In this document: positions 1-8,294 of the stretch, in pieces
Numbering within the stretch: the first letter of the stretch is position 1
How the letters are laid out: each line of letters opens with the position of its first letter
Source of the DNA: Streptomyces sp. NBC_01463
GTDB taxonomy: Bacteria; Actinomycetota; Actinomycetes; Streptomycetales; Streptomycetaceae
Length of the DNA: 64,000 nt
Assembly (NCBI GenBank): GCA_036227345.1
Contig: CP109468.1
Coordinates: 7,998,001-8,062,000, forward strand
Reading direction: 5' to 3'
Program-made: the position numbers and the translations under genes
Notes under the pieces: model-generated
What the model saw: only the letters and a program-made list of their open reading frames with translations
Database searches by the model: none
What the model was told of the DNA's origin: nothing

Positions 1-274
1 GCTGGCGATCCCGATGTCCAAGGGCGGCATCAGCACGGTGGCGATCTACACGGCGCTCCAGGCGTGGAACGGCTTCCTGTTCCCGCTGATCCTGACCCAG
101 TCGGAGGAGCACCGCGTGCTGACGCTGGGCCTGTTCAACTTCATGTCCCAGTTCGGGATGAACATCCCCGCCGTGCTGGCCGCGATCGTGCTCTCCGTCG
201 TGCCGATCTTCGCGGTGTACCTCGTGGCGCGCAAGGCGCTGGTCAACGGACTGATGGGGGTGGGCGGCAAGTAG
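1..274 (+). CDS. Sugar ABC transporter permease, C-terminal end (MalG type)
   Basis: This is the 3' end of an inner-membrane permease of a binding-protein-dependent sugar importer. The start lies outside the window and the first complete codon is at base 2. The visible 90 residues hold the end of the cytoplasmic coupling region, with AWNGFLFPLIL matching the family's W-N-x-F-x-x-P-L pattern. A last hydrophobic segment (AVLAAIVLSVVPIFAVYLVA) and a short tail ending GLMGVGGK follow. A GH3 glycosidase starts 50 bases downstream on the same strand. In Streptomyces, xylo-oligosaccharide loci of the bxlEFGA type have this order, so a BxlG-like role is inferred, not proven. Confidence 0.9.
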   Translation, partial: LAIPMSKGGISTVAIYTALQAWNGFLFPLILTQSEEHRVLTLGLFNFMSQFGMNIPAVLAAIVLSVVPIFAVYLVARKALVNGLMGVGGK

Positions 275-324
275 CCCCCACGCCGCCCCGCACCACCGCA
301 CTCATGAGAGGAACCCCTGCCCCC

Positions 325-2739
325 ATGGCAATCCCCGCTGTCCCGCACGCCCGCGGCGCCGGAGCGGCCCCGGCCGTCGACGGACCGTGGCGCGACCCCT
401 CCCGCACCCCCGAGGAGCGGGTGGCCGACCTGATCCCCCGGATGACCCTGGAGGAGAAGGCCGCCCAGCTGTACGGAATCTGGGTGGGCGCCGACGCCGA
501 CGGCGACGGGGTCGCCCCGCACCAGAACGACATGGTCGACCCGGTCGACTGGGACGGCCTCACCACCCGCGGCCTCGGCCAGCTCACCCGCCCCTTCGGC
601 ACCGCCCCCGTCGACCCCGGCGTCGGGGCACTCGCCCTGGCCCGCGCCCAGGGCCGCATCGCCGGGGCCGGACGCTTCGGTATCCCGGCCCTCGCCCACG
701 AGGAGTGCCTGGCCGGCTTCACGGCCTGGGGGGCCACCGCCTACCCCGTGCCCCTGTCGTGGGGTGCCGCCTGGAACCCGGACCTGGTCGCCGAGATGGC
801 CCGCCGGATCGGCACGGACATGCGCGCGGTCGGCGTCCACCAGGGACTCGCACCCGTCCTGGACGTGGTGCGCGACCTGCGCTGGGGCCGGGTCGAGGAG
901 ACCATCGGCGAGGACCCCTACCTGGTGGCCACCATCGGCACCGCCTACGTCCGCGGGCTGGAGTCGGCCGGCATCATCGCCACGCTCAAGCACTTCGCCG
1001 GATACGCGGCCTCCGCCGGTGCCCGCAACCTCGCCCCGGTACGGGCCGGGGCCAGGGAGATGGCGGACGTGATCCTGCCGCCGTTCGAGATGGCGCTGCT
1101 GGAGGGCGGGGCGCGTTCGGTGATGCACTCGTACGCCGAGATCGACGGCGTGCCCGCGGCCGCCGACCCCGCGCTCCTCACCGGACTGCTCCGGGACACC
1201 TGGGGGTTCACCGGGACCGTCGTCGCCGACTACTTCGGCATCGGCTTCCTGGAGACCCTGCACAAGGTCGCCGCCGACCGGGCCGGCGCCGCCCGGCTGG
1301 CCCTGGCCGCGGGCGTGGACGTGGAACTGCCCACCGTCCGCAGCTACGGCGACGTCCTGGTCGGCGCGGTGCGGGACGGCGTGGTGGACGAGGCGCTCGT
1401 CGACCGCGCCCTGCACCGCGTCCTGCTGCAGAAGTGCGAACTGGGACTGCTCGACCCCGACTGGTCACCGCTGCCCACCGTGCTCGCCGGCGCCGACCCC
1501 GACGAGGCCCGCGACACCGTCGACCTCGACCCCCCGGAGAACCGGGCACTGGCGCGCGAACTCGCCGAACAGGCCTGCGTGCTGCTCGCCAACCCCGGCG
1601 GCACGCTGCCGCTGCGTGACGGCGCACGGATCGCCGTGGTCGGGCCGCGCGCCGACGACCCGCTGGCGATGCTCGGCTGCTACTCCTTCCCCAGCCACGT
1701 CGGTGTCTCGCACCCCGAGGCCGAGACGGGGATCGACGTGCCGACGGTGCTGGAGTCGCTGCGCGGGGAGTTCCCGGGCTCCGGTGTCGGATTCGCCGCG
1801 GGCTGCGAGGTGGACGGCACGGACACCTCCGGGTTCGCCGACGCCGTGCGGCTGGCCGGCGAATCCGACGTCTGTGTCGCCGTGCTGGGCGACCGGGCCG
1901 GGCTGTTCGGCCGCGGTACGTCGGGCGAGGGCTGCGACGCGGCCGATCTCTCGCTGCCGGGTGTGCAGGGCGAGTTCCTCGACGCCCTGCTGGCCACCGG
2001 CACCCCGGTGGTCCTGGTGCTGCTGACGGGCCGCCCGTACGCACTGGGGCGCTGGGCGGACCGGACGGCCGCCGTCGTGCAGGCCTTCTTCCCCGGCGAG
2101 GAGGGCGGAGCGGCGCTGGCCGGGGTGCTCTCCGGCCGGGTCAACCCCTCCGGCCGGCTGCCGGTAAGCGTGCCGCGGGGGCCGGGCGGCCAGCCGTGGA
2201 CGTATCTGCAGCCGCCGCTGGGGCTGGTGAGCGGGGTCAGCAATCTGGATCCGACACCGCTCTACGCCTTCGGACACGGACTGTCGTACACGACGTTCGA
2301 CTGGGAGCCGGGCGTGTCCGTACCCGCGGAGCTCCCCACCGACGGCTCCACCGGGATCGAGATCACGGTCCGCAACAGCGGCGAGCGCGAGGGGGCGGAG
2401 GTCGTACAGCTCTACCTGCACGACCCGGTCGCCCAGACCACCCGCCCGCAGGCCCGGCTGATCGGTTACGCCCGGGTTCCGCTGGCGGCCGGCGCCGCCG
2501 CCCGGGTCCGGTTCCGCTTCCACGCGGATCTGGCGTCCTTCACGGGTGTCGCGGGCCGCCGGATCGTCGAGCCCGGTGAGCTGGAACTGCGCCTTGCCAC
2601 CTCCAGCGACGCGGCCGACGTCCGCCGGACCGTACGGCTGCGGCTCACCGGCCCCGAGCGCGTCGTCGACCACCGTCGCCGGCTCGTCTGCGGCACCTCG
2701 GTCGAGCCCGCGCCCCTGCCGGAGCCGGCCGTGCGCTGA
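325..2739 (+). CDS. Glycoside hydrolase family 3 (beta-xylosidase/beta-glucosidase type)
   Basis: This 804-residue enzyme would remove beta-linked sugars from the non-reducing ends of oligosaccharides. The N-terminal GH3 barrel shows RMTLEEKAAQLYG, RWGRVEETIGEDPYL and KHFAGY. VVADYFGIGF holds the likely nucleophile Asp302. The alpha/beta sandwich domain and a C-terminal fibronectin-III-like domain (YAFGHGLSYTTF onward) follow. No signal peptide is visible, so it probably acts inside the cell on imported oligomers. The ATG at 325 is preferred over the ATG at 304 because AGAGGAA lies upstream only of the former. The permease before it and the GH115 after it favour xylo-oligosaccharides. The exact substrate cannot be read from the sequence. 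Confidence 0.92.
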   Translation: MAIPAVPHARGAGAAPAVDGPWRDPSRTPEERVADLIPRMTLEEKAAQLYGIWVGADADGDGVAPHQNDMVDPVDWDGLTTRGLGQLTRPFGTAPVDPGVGALALARAQGRIAGAGRFGIPALAHEECLAGFTAWGATAYPVPLSWGAAWNPDLVAEMARRIGTDMRAVGVHQGLAPVLDVVRDLRWGRVEETIGEDPYLVATIGTAYVRGLESAGIIATLKHFAGYAASAGARNLAPVRAGAREMADVILPPFEMALLEGGARSVMHSYAEIDGVPAAADPALLTGLLRDTWGFTGTVVADYFGIGFLETLHKVAADRAGAARLALAAGVDVELPTVRSYGDVLVGAVRDGVVDEALVDRALHRVLLQKCELGLLDPDWSPLPTVLAGADPDEARDTVDLDPPENRALARELAEQACVLLANPGGTLPLRDGARIAVVGPRADDPLAMLGCYSFPSHVGVSHPEAETGIDVPTVLESLRGEFPGSGVGFAAGCEVDGTDTSGFADAVRLAGESDVCVAVLGDRAGLFGRGTSGEGCDAADLSLPGVQGEFLDALLATGTPVVLVLLTGRPYALGRWADRTAAVVQAFFPGEEGGAALAGVLSGRVNPSGRLPVSVPRGPGGQPWTYLQPPLGLVSGVSNLDPTPLYAFGHGLSYTTFDWEPGVSVPAELPTDGSTGIEITVRNSGEREGAEVVQLYLHDPVAQTTRPQARLIGYARVPLAAGAAARVRFRFHADLASFTGVAGRRIVEPGELELRLATSSDAADVRRTVRLRLTGPERVVDHRRRLVCGTSVEPAPLPEPAVR

Positions 2740-2765
2740 CCGGTCCTCCCGCCGGGCCCCGTCCA

Positions 2766-2817
2766 CGTGGGCCTCCCCGCCCGATCCGGCCTTGACGCCG
2801 CTGCGGGGAGGCCCACG
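2766..2817. terminator. Long GC hairpin between GH3 and GH115
   Basis: A perfect 15-bp inverted repeat (left arm 2766-2780, right arm 2803-2817) encloses a 22-base loop just after the GH3 stop. No T-run follows, as is common in Streptomyces. It could end the transporter/GH3 transcript or act as an attenuator before GH115. The right arm overlaps the first two bases of the CGAAACTTTCG palindrome. Confidence 0.75.
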
Positions 2818-2826
2818 AAACTTTCG
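2816..2826. promoter_or_regulatory. CGAAACTTTCG palindrome, candidate LacI-type (BxlR-like) operator
   Basis: An 11-bp perfect palindrome, CGAAA-C-TTTCG, lies five bases before the AGGAG ribosome site of GH115. A second overlapping palindrome is TTTCGAAA (2822-2829). CGAA/TTCG inverted repeats are reported operators of the LacI regulator BxlR and of other Streptomyces xylanase genes. The link to xylose-oligomer control is inferred from this and from the neighbouring enzymes. Confidence 0.5.
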
Positions 2827-2841
2827 AAACAGGAGTGCAGT

Positions 2842-5800
2842 ATGGACAACAACGTTCCGCGGCACACCAGCCGCAGATCGGCGCTGGGGCTCGGCCTGGG
2901 CCTCACGGCCCTCACCGCGACACCGCTCGGCTCCCTCCTCGGACTGTCCGCCGAGGCGTCCGCGACCGGTCACGGCCCGGCGGTCCGGCCGTCCGACCCC
3001 GGCGCGTACATCTCGTTCGCCGCCAGGCCCGGCAGCTTCGCGCTGGTCAGGAACGGCCGCGCCGCCCCGATCCTGGTCAGCGACCGCGACTGGGACGGCG
3101 TCGTCCGGGTGGCGGGCGACCTGCGGAGCGACATCGAACGTGTCACCGGCGTCCGCCCCGCCCTCTCACACGGCGCGGTGCCCGGGGCCCGCGAGATCAC
3201 GGTCATCGGCACCGTGGGCCGCAGCCCGCTGATCGACGGGCTGATCGCCAGGGGCAAGCTCGACGTCTCCGCGATCCGGGGCAGGTGGGAGACCAGTCTC
3301 CAGACCGTCGTGGACAAGCCGCTGCCCGGCGTCGACCGCGCCTTCGTGATCGCGGGCAGCGACCAGCGGGGCACGATCTTCGGTACGTACGACGTCTCGC
3401 GCGGCATCGGCGTCTCGCCCTGGTACTGGTGGGACGACGTCGCCCCCGTGCACCGGGACGAGATCCACGTCCTGCCCGGCCGTCACAGCCAGGGCACCCC
3501 GGCCGTGAAGTACCGCGGCTTCTTCATCAACGACGAGAACCCGGCGCTCGGCACCTGGGCCCCCGCGTACTTCGGCCCCGGAAAGGCGCCCGGATTCGAG
3601 GGCGGCTTCAACGCCGGCTTCTACGCCAGGATCTTCGAAGTGATGCTGCGGCTGAAGGCCAACTACCTCTGGCCCGCCGTCTGGGGCCGCGCGTTCGCCG
3701 AGGACGACCCGCTCAACCACGCCACGGCCAAGGCGTACGGCGTCGTCATGGGCACCTCGCACGAGGCGCCCATGATGCGCGGCATCGAGGAGTGGAACCG
3801 CCACGCGGTCGCGGCGGTACGCGACAGCACCGGAGCCGTCACCGTCCCCGGCCACGACCCCTACGGCGGCACCGGCGAGTGGTCCTTCCGACGCAACGCC
3901 GAGGCGATCAAGGCGTACTGGGCCGACGGCATCCGCCGGATGAAGGAGGAGGACTTCGAGGGCGTCGTCACCCTGGGGATGCGCGGCAACGGTGACGTCA
4001 GCCTGCCCGACGGCGACGGCATCGAGCTGATGACCGAGATCATCGCCACCCAGCGGCAGATCCTGGCCGAGGTCTCCGGCCGGGACGTCACCACGATCCC
4101 GCAGGTCTGGACGCTCTACAAGGAGGTCCAGCACTACTGGGACCGCGGGCTGCGGGTCCCCGACGACGTCACGGTGGTGCTCACCGACGACAACTGGGCC
4201 AACATCCGCAAACTGCCCGACCTGGGGAACGACGCCCGCGCGGGCGGTTACGGCCTCTACTACCACTTCGACTACGTCGGTGTCGGCCGCAACTACAAGT
4301 GGGTGGACACCGCCTCCCTGCCCAACATGTGGGACCAGCTCCACCAGTCCGTCGCCTACGGGAACCACGGTCTGTGGGTCACCAACGCCGGCGACCTCAA
4401 GGGCAACGAACTGCCCACGCAGTTCTTCCTGGAGTACGCCTGGAACCCGGAGCGCTGGACCCTGGACCGGCTGCCGGAATGGGAGGAGCAGTACGCCCGG
4501 CAGAACTTCGGCGAGCACCAGGCGGCCGCGGTGGCCGAGGTGCTGCGCACGTACGCCCGGCTCCAGTCGCGGCGCAAGCCCGAACTCCTCAACCGGAAGA
4601 TCACCCTCGATCCGGCCAAGGACCCCGCCGAGGACAGCTCGGCGATCGTGTACGACGACGGGGCGACGCCGTTCAGCATCGTCGACTACCGCGAACTGGA
4701 GCGGGTCACCGAGGAGTGGCGCACGCTCGGCGCCGAGGCGGAACGGGTCGGGCGCAGGCTGCCGGCGTCCGCACAGGACGCCTGGTACGAACTGGTCGGC
4801 TACGAGGTGCTGGCCACCGCCAATCTGTACGCGCTGCGCGCGGCGGAGTTCACCAACCTGCACTACGCCCGGCAGGGCCGGGCCCTCACCAATGACCTCG
4901 CGGCTGCCGCCGAGGCCCGGCTCGCCGATGACCTGGCCCTGGCGGCCCGCTTCAACACGCAGGTGGCGGGCGGGAAGTGGCAGGGATTCCAGACCCAGCC
5001 GCACATCGACTACGGCGATGTGGCCCGCTACGGACCGAACGCCCCGTGGCAGCAGCCCGAGATCGACAACGTCGCCCTCAAGGACGTGCTGTTCCCGGCG
5101 GTCAAGCGCATCGAGCTGCCCTCCGGGGCCGAGATGGGCGTGGCCGTCGACGGTTCGGCGGGGTGGTGGCCGCACGAGCGAAGCGCGGCCGTGCTGCCCG
5201 TCTTCAGCCCGTACCAGAGCCAGCCCGCTCAGTACATCGAGGTGTTCAACCGGGGCCGGGCCCCGTTCGGCTACCGGGTGCGCACCGGTGCCCCCTGGCT
5301 GATCGCGGACCGGGTCCGGGGCCGGGTCGACCGGCAGGACCGGATCACCCTGCGGGTCGACTGGGACAGGGCCCCGGAGGGGGTCACCGAGGTCCCGGTC
5401 ACGGTCAGCGGACCGGACGGGCCGGAGGTGGTGGTCACGGCGGTCGTCGACCGTCCCGCCGTGGCCCGCTCGCGCCTGGACGGTTTCGTCGAGGCCAACG
5501 GGTACGTCTCCATCGAGGCCGACCACTACAGCCGGGCCGTCGGCGGCGACGGGATCAGCTGGCAGCGCATCCCGGACATCGGAAGGACCGGAGCCGGGAT
5601 GGAGCCCTTCCCGGTCACCGCGGCCCGGCAGACCCCCGGCGGCGCCGGCCCGCGGCTGGAGTACCGGGTCAGCCTCTTCACCACCGGCCCGGTCACCGTG
5701 CACGCGTATCTCTCGCCCCGCAACAATCCGCTGCCGACCGACGGACTGACGTACGCCGTCTCCTTCGACGACGCCGCACCGCAGACGGTGAACGTCACCG

Positions 5801-6024
5801 AGGTGACGGGGGCCGACGACGGCACCATGAACCCGCAGTGGGCCCGCCACACCTCCGACAACGTCAACATCACCGAAACGGTGCACCACATCGGCGACGC
5901 CGGAGTGCATGTGCTGAAATTCTGGATGGTCGACCCGACGGTGGTGCTGCAGAACCTGGTGGTCGACACCGGCGGACTCAAGCCCAGCTACCTGGGCCCG
6001 CCGGAGAGCCTCCGGCTGCACTGA
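2842..6024 (+). CDS. Glycoside hydrolase family 115 (xylan alpha-glucuronidase type), Tat-secreted
   Basis: This 1060-residue secreted enzyme of the GH115 type would remove (4-O-methyl)glucuronic acid from xylan. The start at ATG 2842 has AGGAGTG five to eleven bases upstream. A twin-arginine signal (RRSALGLGLGLTAL) occupies residues 9-40. The central catalytic region shows the family's pattern of RGFFINDENP, LKANYLWPAVWG and WTLYKEVQHYWDRG. The C-terminal beta-domain begins near GYVSIEADHYSR, a hallmark of GH115 tails. Length fits the family. The upstream palindrome and the GH3/ABC genes place it in a xylan set. Exact linkage preference is unknown. Confidence 0.9.
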   Translation: MDNNVPRHTSRRSALGLGLGLTALTATPLGSLLGLSAEASATGHGPAVRPSDPGAYISFAARPGSFALVRNGRAAPILVSDRDWDGVVRVAGDLRSDIERVTGVRPALSHGAVPGAREITVIGTVGRSPLIDGLIARGKLDVSAIRGRWETSLQTVVDKPLPGVDRAFVIAGSDQRGTIFGTYDVSRGIGVSPWYWWDDVAPVHRDEIHVLPGRHSQGTPAVKYRGFFINDENPALGTWAPAYFGPGKAPGFEGGFNAGFYARIFEVMLRLKANYLWPAVWGRAFAEDDPLNHATAKAYGVVMGTSHEAPMMRGIEEWNRHAVAAVRDSTGAVTVPGHDPYGGTGEWSFRRNAEAIKAYWADGIRRMKEEDFEGVVTLGMRGNGDVSLPDGDGIELMTEIIATQRQILAEVSGRDVTTIPQVWTLYKEVQHYWDRGLRVPDDVTVVLTDDNWANIRKLPDLGNDARAGGYGLYYHFDYVGVGRNYKWVDTASLPNMWDQLHQSVAYGNHGLWVTNAGDLKGNELPTQFFLEYAWNPERWTLDRLPEWEEQYARQNFGEHQAAAVAEVLRTYARLQSRRKPELLNRKITLDPAKDPAEDSSAIVYDDGATPFSIVDYRELERVTEEWRTLGAEAERVGRRLPASAQDAWYELVGYEVLATANLYALRAAEFTNLHYARQGRALTNDLAAAAEARLADDLALAARFNTQVAGGKWQGFQTQPHIDYGDVARYGPNAPWQQPEIDNVALKDVLFPAVKRIELPSGAEMGVAVDGSAGWWPHERSAAVLPVFSPYQSQPAQYIEVFNRGRAPFGYRVRTGAPWLIADRVRGRVDRQDRITLRVDWDRAPEGVTEVPVTVSGPDGPEVVVTAVVDRPAVARSRLDGFVEANGYVSIEADHYSRAVGGDGISWQRIPDIGRTGAGMEPFPVTAARQTPGGAGPRLEYRVSLFTTGPVTVHAYLSPRNNPLPTDGLTYAVSFDDAAPQTVNVTEVTGADDGTMNPQWARHTSDNVNITETVHHIGDAGVHVLKFWMVDPTVVLQNLVVDTGGLKPSYLGPPESLRLH

Positions 6025-6057
6025 GCCCGGGGGTCCGGGCCAGGGAGAGCAGAGCGA

Positions 6058-6450
6058 ATGAAGAGCGGCAACGACGGCACCGGCGCGCCGGCCGAGCACC
6101 TCGAAGTGACCCCCGTCGGCAGTACGGTCGAGATCAGGATCGGCACACCGCCGGGAGACCGCGTGCTCCTCTGCACCCCGGCCCGTGCCCGTGAGCTGGC
6201 CGCCGCTCTCGGCCTCGCGGCGGACGAGGCCGAGAGCGCGGCGTCGGCGGACCCCGTCACCGTCCGGGCGGACGAGCTGCGCCGCGGGGACGTGCGCGAC
6301 GGCGACCGGATCATGACGGTGGACGCCGTCCGGACCGACGGGGACACCGCCCATGTCACCTGGAAGTCGGGCGCGGGCCGCAGCTGGAGTCAGGCGTACG
6401 ACGCCGACGCCCGGATCACGCTGCGCCGTCGGCGCCAGAGCGGGCGGTAA
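6058..6450 (+). CDS. Small conserved hypothetical protein, 130 aa
   Basis: I do not recognise a named family. The product is 130 residues, soluble and acidic, with no signal peptide. It looks like two parts. An N-terminal strand-rich region (HLEVTPVGSTVEIRIG) is followed by an alanine-rich helix (ARARELAAALGLAADEAESA). A C-terminal region near ELRRGDVRDGDRIMTVDAV resembles a small beta-barrel and ends in basic residues. It begins 33 bases after GH115 with GGGAGAG upstream of the ATG and may be co-transcribed. The strong GC3 bias supports real coding. Function unknown. Confidence 0.6.
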   Translation: MKSGNDGTGAPAEHLEVTPVGSTVEIRIGTPPGDRVLLCTPARARELAAALGLAADEAESAASADPVTVRADELRRGDVRDGDRIMTVDAVRTDGDTAHVTWKSGAGRSWSQAYDADARITLRRRRQSGR

Positions 6451-6531
6451 CGCCGGTCGGCGGCCCCGCCCTGCCGCGCACGGTCGCGGCCGGGGGCGCA
6501 CCCTGGAGGGGAGTCCCCGGAGGTGAGCGCC

Positions 6532-6804
6532 ATGACGCAGACGGCTGTCGGATGGCACATCGAGCTGGAATTCGAGGAAGACACCCATCGCACCCGCGCG
6601 GCCGCCCTGGTGCGGCTCTCCGACGGGAGCGAGGTGCGGGCCCACGGCTACGCCAGCCGCCATCCCTCCGACTCCGAACAGCCCCGGGTGGGCGAGGAGA
6701 TCGCGGGGGCCCGCGCACTCAACGAACTGGCGATGAAGCTGCTGACCAAGGCGCACGACGAGATCGACGAGGCATCCGGCCGCACGTCGTACCCGCTGAC
6801 CTGA
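6532..6804 (+). CDS. DUF1876 (dsRBD-like) small protein
   Basis: This 90-residue soluble protein matches the actinobacterial DUF1876 family: GWHIELEFEEDTHRTRA, AHGYASRHP and GEEIAGARALNELAMKLL are characteristic. The predicted fold is a small alpha/beta domain likened to a double-stranded-RNA-binding fold; no activity is established. The ATG at 6532 is preferred to the GTG at 6523 because GGAGG sits eight bases before it and overlaps the GTG. It stands alone between the 130-residue protein and an oxidoreductase promoter region. Confidence 0.8.
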   Translation: MTQTAVGWHIELEFEEDTHRTRAAALVRLSDGSEVRAHGYASRHPSDSEQPRVGEEIAGARALNELAMKLLTKAHDEIDEASGRTSYPLT

Positions 6805-6839
6805 GCGAGAGGGGCCCGGGCGCTTTCCGCGTCACCTTG

Positions 6840-6855
6840 TACGAGAGGCGTCGTA
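6840..6855. promoter_or_regulatory. TACGA-N6-TCGTA operator, copy 1 (oxidoreductase promoter)
   Basis: A perfect 5+5 inverted repeat with a six-base spacer (GAGGCG) lies just upstream of the likely -35 TTGACG at 6858-6863. The same architecture recurs at 6874-6889 and at 28464-28479 before an ArsR-type regulator gene. Confidence 0.65.
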
Positions 6856-6857
6856 AT

Positions 6858-6889
6858 TTGACGGACGTCGTAGTACGGGATGTATCGTA
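6858..6889 (+). promoter_or_regulatory. Promoter and TACGA-type operator copy 2 before the old yellow enzyme gene
   Basis: TTGACG at 6858-6863 is a good -35. The -10 zone 17 to 19 bases on (TGTATC/TATCGT, 6881-6888) lies inside a second operator copy, TACGG-GATGTA-TCGTA at 6874-6889, which extends to the 7-bp arms TAGTACG/CGTACTA. A bound repressor would cover the -10. Confidence 0.6.
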
Positions 6890-6928
6890 CTAGCGATCCT
6901 TTCCGTACCCGGCGAAACGGAGTCCGTC

Positions 6929-8026
6929 GTGAGTGCCCTTTTCGAGCCCTTCACCCTGAGGTCGCTTGTCGTGCCCAACCGGGTGTGGATGGCACCCATG
7001 TGCCAGTACAGCGCCGCACCGGTGGGGCCGGACACGGGCGTGCCCACGGACTGGCACTTCGCCCATCTCGCCGCCCGCGCCACGGGGGGAACGGGCCTCA
7101 TCCTCACCGAGGCGACGGCCGTCAGCCCCGAGGGGCGCATCAGCCCGGCCGACCTGGGCATCTGGAACGACACCCAGGTCGCGGCGTTCCGCCGGATCAC
7201 CGACTTCGTCAAGGCGCAGGGCTCCGCCGTCGGAATCCAGCTGGCCCACGCCGGCCGCAAGGCGTCGACCGCCGCTCCCTGGACCGGCGGCGGACCCGTC
7301 GGCGCCGACGCGCACGGCTGGACGCCCGTCGCCCCCAGCCCCCTCCCGTTCGACACCGGCTACCCCGTGCCGCACGAACTGACCGTGGACGAGATCCAGG
7401 GCGTCGTCGCCGACTTCCGCGAGGCCGCTCGCCGTGCCGTCGAAGCGGGCTTCCAGGTCGCCGAGATCCACGGCGCACACGGCTACCTCGTCGGACAGTT
7501 CCTCTCGCCGCACAGCAACCACCGCACCGACGAGTACGGCGGCAGCTACGAGAACCGCGTCCGCTTCGCCCTCCAGGTCGTCGACGCCGTACGCGAGGTG
7601 TGGCCCGAGGACCTGCCCGTCTTCTTCCGCATCTCCGCCACGGACTGGCTCACCGAGAACGCGGAGGACGAGCGCGAGGGCTGGACCGCCGACGAGACCG
7701 TCCGGCTGTCCGAGGAGCTCCGCGCCCACGGCGTCGACCTGCTGGACGTCTCCACCGGCGGAAACGCGCCCCGCGCCCGGATCGAGAGCGGACCGGGCTA
7801 CCAGGTCCCCTTCGCCGAGCGTGTCAGGCGGGAGACCTCGCTGCTCGTCGCCGCCGTCGGCCTGATCACGGACCCGCAGCAGGCCGAGAAGATCCTCACC
7901 GAGGGGCGCGCGGACGCCGTGCTCCTGGGGCGCGAACTGCTGCGCAGCCCGTCCTGGGCACAGGACGCGGCCCGCGAACTGAGCGCCCGGGCACACGCCC
8001 CCGAGCAGTACGCCTACGCGATCTGA
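6929..8026 (+). CDS. NADH:flavin oxidoreductase, old yellow enzyme family (YqjM type)
   Basis: This 365-residue soluble FMN enzyme would reduce activated C=C bonds with NAD(P)H. The TIM-barrel signatures are clear. LVVPNRVWMAPMCQYSA is the N-terminal FMN region, with the Cys typical of YqjM-like enzymes. LAHAGRKAS carries the histidine/arginine pair, EIHGAHGYLVGQFLSP the substrate region, and VDLLDVSTGG and ADAVLLGRELL the C-terminal phosphate site. Length is normal for the class. The GTG start follows ACGGAG. The promoter carries two TACGA-N6-TCGTA sites, so electrophile or stress induction through the ArsR-type regulator at 28519 is a reasonable inference. Confidence 0.9.
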   Translation: MSALFEPFTLRSLVVPNRVWMAPMCQYSAAPVGPDTGVPTDWHFAHLAARATGGTGLILTEATAVSPEGRISPADLGIWNDTQVAAFRRITDFVKAQGSAVGIQLAHAGRKASTAAPWTGGGPVGADAHGWTPVAPSPLPFDTGYPVPHELTVDEIQGVVADFREAARRAVEAGFQVAEIHGAHGYLVGQFLSPHSNHRTDEYGGSYENRVRFALQVVDAVREVWPEDLPVFFRISATDWLTENAEDEREGWTADETVRLSEELRAHGVDLLDVSTGGNAPRARIESGPGYQVPFAERVRRETSLLVAAVGLITDPQQAEKILTEGRADAVLLGRELLRSPSWAQDAARELSARAHAPEQYAYAI

Positions 8027-8040
8027 CCGATCGCCCGGGG

Positions 8041-8121
8041 CACGCGACCGCCCTCCCCGCACGTCCCGCCCCCGCCGTCCTCCGGCGGTGGCCCGGGCGC
8101 TGCCGGGAGGGCGGTTGCGTG
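8041..8121. terminator. Terminator hairpin after the oxidoreductase
   Basis: A 17-base arm at 8041-8057 pairs with 8105-8121 with one G-T wobble. Inside it sits a smaller CCGCC/GGCGG hairpin. It begins 14 bases after the stop codon and is a strong rho-independent-type structure. Confidence 0.7.
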
Positions 8122-8230
8122 CGTACCGTCCGGATCGCGGCATCCGTTCATCGCGCGTTCACCCGGGATGGCTGCCGGGGCATTCCCTCCTGCGCCGCGG
8201 GGATCTACGCTCGGCCGCGAATCGATCACC

Positions 8231-8269
8231 GTTGCAACCGGCCGGACCCCGGTCGCTGACAACGTTGTC
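8231..8269. promoter_or_regulatory. LacI-type operators before GH92
   Basis: GACAACGTTGTC, a perfect 12-bp palindrome, spans 8258-8269. A second palindrome, GTTGCAAC, spans 8231-8238. The first is identical to the site at 53717-53728 between the LacI gene and the ROK kinase gene, so this GH92 gene is a candidate member of that regulator's regulon. Both sites are within 65 bases of the GH92 start. Confidence 0.65.
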
Positions 8270-8294
8270 CGAACTCCCCGGAAGGTACCGCGAC

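Noticed and set aside
46..1416. Long minus-strand open frame (456 codons) opposite the permease and GH3 genes
   Set aside because: It is the antisense shadow of high-GC3 coding DNA; its residue composition (Gly/Val/Arg-rich, no motif) and lack of a ribosome site do not support a gene.
3166..6756. Very long minus-strand open frame (1196 codons) opposite GH115
   Set aside because: The sense strand has clear GH115 motifs and normal codon bias; the antisense frame only reflects the rarity of stops in GC-rich DNA.
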